This document shows, in pieces, positions 22,860-26,013 of a stretch of 26,013 nucleotides of DNA. The DNA comes from a virus, in the IMG/VR virus record IMGVR_UViG_3300044712_000543, positions 1 through 26,013 of that record; one strand, 5' to 3'. A model generated the notes under the pieces. That model worked only from the letters and a program-made list of their open reading frames with translations. It was not told where the DNA came from and ran no database searches. Made by a program: the position numbers and the translations under genes. Positions within the stretch are counted from its first letter, which is position 1, and each line of letters begins with the position of its first letter.

Positions 22860-22984
22860 TTCTTATGTTTAAAATACTCGATTTGCTTTAGTCGTTTTTT
22901 AGCAGCTTTCTTACTCAAAGGTTTAGATAGTCTTTTACCTTTCTTTGAGTACACAATATATTTTGATTTGACTTTGCGAATCAT
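22856..22984 (-). CDS. 42-residue basic mini-protein
   Basis: The ORF starts at ATG 22984, directly after the 53-nt gap, and stops at 22856 with an ATGA joint to the next mini-gene. The protein is highly basic. The part reading KYIVYSKKGKRLSKPLSK followed by KAAKKRLKQIEYFKHKK matches a pattern I know from small lysine-rich proteins of many tailed phages and some large viruses (K-Y-x-V-x-S-x-x-G-x-x-L-S-K-x-x-L-S-K). Their function is unsettled; DNA or head binding is often supposed. It heads the packaging operon and is too short for most gene callers. Confidence 0.6.
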   Translation of the reverse strand: MIRKVKSKYIVYSKKGKRLSKPLSKKAAKKRLKQIEYFKHKK

Positions 22985-23037
22985 TATGTAAAATTAATCT
23001 AAATAAAAATAATATTATAACTTATTTATTAACAAAA
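22985..23037 (-). promoter_or_regulatory. 53-nt AT-rich gap before the packaging genes
   Basis: It contains TAATTTTA (22989-22996 on the minus strand), like the -7 box of Bacteroidota promoters, but only 4 nt from the ATG, so a transcript from it would be almost leaderless. No good -33 TTTG is at the right distance. The plus-strand piece TCTAAATAAAAATAAT (22998-23013) also occurs, inverted, in the gap at 15228-15339. In sequence this AT-rich the match may be chance. Confidence 0.3.
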
Positions 23038-23916
23038 TTACCATTGTAAAGCTATTTTTCTACAAACTAAATTTATGCCAGTTCTTATGTCAATCTCTGG
23101 AATGACTTTTGTTAGCTCGGTTTGTTTGTTTATATCCGGTATCTTTTCAAATGTCATTTTTTCAGGTAGCGGAAGCTCATCAACATAGTCTTTATAGCTC
23201 ACTCCAAAGAATCTGCAAATGTGTCCGGCTAAATCTTCTGTATTAATTAATTCAGGACTCCCGACATTCATAGTAACAGGACCATCAATGTACATTAGTC
23301 TCTCAAGTACCTTTACACCGTCTGATATGTGCATCCATGACCTTTTAGAGCCTTTATGAACGGTTATCTTTTCCTTTCGGGATAAGTGATAAGCAAACCG
23401 AATCATTGCAGACCGGTGATCCCCTTTTGTTTCATCTTCATCATAAAACATGAACGGCCTAACTGTAATGTAATTCTTAAGTTCGTAATCTACTAACTTT
23501 TCACCTAAGTACTTAGTGAGTCCGTATAAGTTATTCGGTTCACATATTCGATCTTCACTCAGGACCCCTCCGATATTACCGTACACCTCAGAAGTGGAGA
23601 AGTAAATCAGTTTAGCTTCAAATGCTTTACAAAGCAGTATAACGTTATTTAACCCTGATAGGTTAGTGTCAACTGCTAAATGCGGAGAAGCCTCACACGT
23701 TACTCTGGATACCATTGCAGCGAGTAAATAAACTACATCCGGCTTTGCATCCAGGAAAGCAACAAACAAGTCACCAGAGTTAAGAATATTAACTACCGAG
23801 TAATCTTCTCCGGTTCCTTGTATCTGATCACACCTGAAAACATTATGCTCTTTTCTTAAATAAGGAACCAGCTTTGAGCCTATGTTTCCTTCACTTCCGA
23901 TAACTAATACATTCAT
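23038..23916 (-). CDS. NAD-dependent sugar epimerase/dehydratase (extended SDR)
   Basis: The 292-residue protein is an extended short-chain dehydrogenase. It has the NAD-binding GSEGNIGS (GxxGxxG, 7-13), LLAAMVS after the fourth strand, STSEVYG (107-113) with the catalytic Ser/Thr region, and YGLTKYLGEK (131-140) giving the Y131-x3-K135 pair. C-terminal parts match sugar-nucleotide enzymes (SWMHISDGVKVLERL, TMNVGSPELIN). It probably interconverts or dehydrates a nucleotide sugar such as a UDP- or GDP-hexose and would supply donors to the glycosyltransferases in this window. The substrate cannot be fixed from motifs. It overlaps the methyltransferase-like gene by 4 nt. Confidence 0.85.
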   Translation of the reverse strand: MNVLVIGSEGNIGSKLVPYLRKEHNVFRCDQIQGTGEDYSVVNILNSGDLFVAFLDAKPDVVYLLAAMVSRVTCEASPHLAVDTNLSGLNNVILLCKAFEAKLIYFSTSEVYGNIGGVLSEDRICEPNNLYGLTKYLGEKLVDYELKNYITVRPFMFYDEDETKGDHRSAMIRFAYHLSRKEKITVHKGSKRSWMHISDGVKVLERLMYIDGPVTMNVGSPELINTEDLAGHICRFFGVSYKDYVDELPLPEKMTFEKIPDINKQTELTKVIPEIDIRTGINLVCRKIALQW

Positions 23917-24542
23917 ATATCAAATATTGTTTTTTGTGTTACTTTTTCAATTCCTAAAGCACAGTTTAAAATATGTAATCCTAATTCTGGATTAACGCAA
24001 TTTCTTAATATCTTATCTCTCCTGGTTGTGAACTTATACTCAGAAATATCAAAACCATGCAGTTCAGACCATTCTTTTATATTGCCTCTATTTATGTCAG
24101 CCTCTTTTACTTTAATTGAAGGGAAGTAAAAGTTAGCCCAAAAACAATGCCTCCCTATTATGCGAGTTGGTGCAATAAGCGGTTCATAAAACGGGACTAC
24201 ATTTTCTACAAGCCACTGACCATTAAAATAATGTTTCAAAAAAAGTATTTCCTCATATAGTTTCATGTCTGGGAATACTGGTTTAATTTTATTATTTGGT
24301 TTTGCCCCCCAAAATCTGGCTCGTGAATGAGTAGGACAATTAATAGAACTCCATATAAAGTCAAATTCTGAATAGTGATTTAATAAATATTCATGTGCAT
24401 CTGCAATAACAACTATATCATTAGGAAAATGATCCTTATAAAACTTTGCTATCTCTGGGTTTAATTCCACTGCTGTAACTTCAACATCAGTCCAAAGTTT
24501 ACGATTACCACCAAGCCCAGCATATAAATTTAGAACTTTCAT
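23913..24542 (-). CDS. Compact C5-cytosine-methyltransferase-like protein
   Basis: The 209-residue protein shows the order of C5 methyltransferase motifs. Motif I is MKVLNLYAGLGGN with acidic VELNP (26-30). Motif IV is SSINCPTHSRAR, with C69 in the catalytic place (usual form PPCQ-x-x-S). Motif VI is ENV (113-115). Motif VIII-like is RIIGRHCFWANFYFP (128-141), and motif IX-X is TTRRDKILRNCVNPELG. The usual long target-recognition domain is nearly absent, which makes it much shorter than typical Dcm-type enzymes (330-420 residues). It may methylate phage DNA, or modify another base or substrate. It is coupled by 4-nt overlaps to a radical SAM gene and a sugar epimerase. Confidence 0.75.
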   Translation of the reverse strand: MKVLNLYAGLGGNRKLWTDVEVTAVELNPEIAKFYKDHFPNDIVVIADAHEYLLNHYSEFDFIWSSINCPTHSRARFWGAKPNNKIKPVFPDMKLYEEILFLKHYFNGQWLVENVVPFYEPLIAPTRIIGRHCFWANFYFPSIKVKEADINRGNIKEWSELHGFDISEYKFTTRRDKILRNCVNPELGLHILNCALGIEKVTQKTIFDI

Positions 24543-25642
24543 AACCTATCTATTAAACTTGACCAATATCTTAAAACATCCATATTTTGCTCATAAGTAT
24601 AAAAAGGAGCTCCTGACTTTAAATAGACATCATCATTGAAGCCTTTTTCTTTTGCTTTGTCGTAAATATCCGTACCTGGAAGGATCCACACAATATTAGT
24701 TCCTTTGCGTTTTATCTTACTTCTCATTATGTTCTGTACTGTCTCATTAATGTTATCTACCGAGTCCCCTGGTATGCCAATTAAGAACTGAGACATAGTT
24801 TCTAATCCCATGCCTTCAGCTATCTCAATGCCTTGTAACATCTTTTCAACTGTTGTTCTTTTCTTACATCTATCTAACGAGGGTTGACTTAATGACTCAA
24901 CACCTAACCAAACTGTCTTACAGCCTGCACTCTTTAAAGCCTTGCAAAGCGTTTCATCTAAAGACTCAGCTCTTGAAGCACACTGCCAGGTAAACTTACC
25001 CATCTCTCCTATTCCGGCACAAATATCAATAGCACGACTTTTATTTGCTGTAAAATTATCATCTTCAAACATCCAAGTCTTAAGGCCGTTCTGAACTCTC
25101 CATGATATTTCGTTTAGTACGTTATCAGCAGACCTTGCTCTATATTTGCGATCCCAAAAGTGAGAAGAAGCGCAAAATGAACAATCAAAAGGGCAACCTC
25201 TGGAAGTGATAATAGGCATTCCCATTGTATTCCAAAAGCCGAGTCCGGTATAATCAGGATATGGCAGTGAGTCAATATCTGAAATCTTACCTCTTACCTT
25301 TGGGCTTATATTTCCCTCAATGACATCCATGATCGCTTGTTCACCTTCTCCGATAATAACCTGGTCGTAACCTATTTTGAGCATTTGATATGGCAAAGCA
25401 GAAGGATGATGACCGCCACAAATCAACCGGCCCTTATAATACTTTCTGATCTTTTCAGCGTGCTTAACTGAGAATGAATGAAACGTTACAGCTACTAAAT
25501 CATAATCAGTACTTTTAAAAGCTCCCGACAAGTCAACAGCCGTTACATCAATTCCGTTAGCTTTTAGAGTAGCTTGTAAATAGCCTATTGAAGGAGTTGG
25601 GAATACTTCTGCATCCCAGGGATTAATTAATAGAACTCGCAT
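24539..25642 (-). CDS. B12-binding-domain radical SAM enzyme
   Basis: The 367-residue protein has an N-terminal Rossmann-like domain of the cobalamin-binding type (MRVLLINPWDAE, SIGYLQATLKANG, DLVAVTFHSF, LICGGHHPSALP, IIGEGEQAI). A radical SAM core follows, with RGCPFDCSFCASS (C150, C154, C157; CxxxCxxC). Later motifs match the barrel: WMFEDDNFTANK, VWLGVESLSQPSLDRCKK and QFLIGIPGDSVDNI. Members perform methylations, ring changes or thioether chemistry; the classical DxHxxG cobalamin ligand is not seen, so B12 binding may be base-off or absent. The start overlaps the glycosyltransferase end by 16 nt and the downstream methyltransferase start by 4 nt. Confidence 0.85.
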   Translation of the reverse strand: MRVLLINPWDAEVFPTPSIGYLQATLKANGIDVTAVDLSGAFKSTDYDLVAVTFHSFSVKHAEKIRKYYKGRLICGGHHPSALPYQMLKIGYDQVIIGEGEQAIMDVIEGNISPKVRGKISDIDSLPYPDYTGLGFWNTMGMPIITSRGCPFDCSFCASSHFWDRKYRARSADNVLNEISWRVQNGLKTWMFEDDNFTANKSRAIDICAGIGEMGKFTWQCASRAESLDETLCKALKSAGCKTVWLGVESLSQPSLDRCKKRTTVEKMLQGIEIAEGMGLETMSQFLIGIPGDSVDNINETVQNIMRSKIKRKGTNIVWILPGTDIYDKAKEKGFNDDVYLKSGAPFYTYEQNMDVLRYWSSLIDRL

Positions 25643-26013
25643 AAATCAGGAGTTATTAAATGTTTTGCCCGATAGTCATTTTCAGCAACTAACTGAGGAA
25701 GTAATAAAGAGTTTTTAGCGCAAAGTTCAGCGTGTAACGGATTACCAGGATTTGAATAATGCCACTGATGAACAACAAACGGACTTTCAGTAATCTCTAT
25801 TTGCAGTCCTAACATCTTAATTCGTGCCAATAGGTAATCATCCCCATAAGCGCAACCATCTGAGAAGCGTTCATCATAACCATTAAGCTTAATAAGATTT
25901 TCGGCTGTTATCGCTGAACAAAAGTCATAAGCAACCGGTCTATGAACCGGATGATTGTACCAAGCGTTTTGACCGTTATCCGTTGCACCTACGTTATTGT
26001 TCTTAATTTCTAA
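25627..26013 (-). CDS. Glycosyltransferase C-terminal part (5' end off the right edge)
   Basis: The reading frame is open to the right edge, giving 128 visible residues, so a true start lies outside the window. The apparent TTG start at 25830 is internal. The segment holds FCSAITAENLIKLNGYDERF followed by SDGCAYGDDYLLARIKMLG, the acceptor-side motif of GT2 proteins related to the galactosyltransferase C-terminal domain (GYDE ... GDD/EDD-L). The C-terminus has VVHQWHYSNPGN. With the three glycosyltransferases at 16476-18369 this makes at least four in 10 kb. It overlaps the radical SAM gene by 16 nt. Confidence 0.8.
   Translation of the reverse strand, partial: LEIKNNNVGATDNGQNAWYNHPVHRPVAYDFCSAITAENLIKLNGYDERFSDGCAYGDDYLLARIKMLGLQIEITESPFVVHQWHYSNPGNPLHAELCAKNSLLLPQLVAENDYRAKHLITPDLCEFY

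Noticed and set aside
23913-24542. Restriction-modification methyltransferase with a linked nuclease
   Set aside because: No restriction endonuclease or recognition-domain gene lies nearby, and the protein lacks most of a target-recognition domain.
1-26013. tRNA genes, CRISPR arrays, insertion sequences, integrase or att sites
   Set aside because: None was recognised on reading either strand; no repeat-spacer array, transposase motif or tyrosine-recombinase motif was seen.

Overview
The window is a stretch of the late (virion-building) region of a tailed double-stranded DNA phage. All supported genes lie on the minus strand, so the region is read from right to left. The host is most likely a member of the Bacteroidota. 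The reasons are the AT-rich sequence, the general lack of strong Shine-Dalgarno sites, TAnnTTTG-like -7 boxes in three of the four intergenic gaps, and a head and tail gene style that I associate with Bacteroidota siphoviruses. A G/GT tail-chaperone pair with a clear -1 frameshift site and a tape-measure gene, with no sheath gene seen, point to a siphovirus-like tail. The tape measure would give a tail of roughly 100 nm. No integrase, repressor, replication gene, tRNA or CRISPR array is visible.

Layout in transcription order. (1) 26013-23038: an accessory block with the end of a glycosyltransferase, a B12-binding-type radical SAM enzyme, a compact C5-cytosine-methyltransferase-like protein and an NAD-dependent sugar epimerase. 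(2) 22984-19159: two tiny lysine-rich ORFs joined by ATGA overlaps to the small terminase, then large terminase and a portal protein carrying a four-cysteine insertion. (3) 19162-16476: a second accessory block placed between portal and head genes, with a DUF5131-like radical-SAM-type protein, a small unknown and three GT-A glycosyltransferases. (4) 16513-12840: small unknown, gpF/SPP1-gp7-like head protein, two small unknowns, scaffold and major capsid. (5) 12772-7270: connector-like protein, virion-morphogenesis/tail-completion protein, a tail-terminator-like protein fused to a rearranged DUF1566/FISUMP-type lectin module, a small membrane protein, the frameshifted tail chaperone and the tape measure. 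(6) 7273-3609: two large tail-tip proteins, the second with three copies of a beta-rich module. (7) 3533-1: a possible major tail protein behind its own putative promoter, three structural proteins, a BppU-like protein, a small repeat-tailed protein and a fibre with a signal peptide that runs off the left edge.

Genes are packed with overlaps of 1-70 nt. Only four intergenic gaps exceed 50 nt: 3534-3608, 12773-12839, 15228-15339 and 22985-23037. No gene-free stretch exceeds 300 bases. Two of the gaps (after the major capsid gene and after the second tail-tip gene) share an almost identical 17-nt element next to the stop codon, and one also carries a terminator-like hairpin. The likely logic is a long late operon whose most abundant proteins (capsid, possible tail tube) are set apart by internal control sites. 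Sugar- and radical-SAM-enzyme genes within or beside it probably modify virion proteins, DNA or host glycans.
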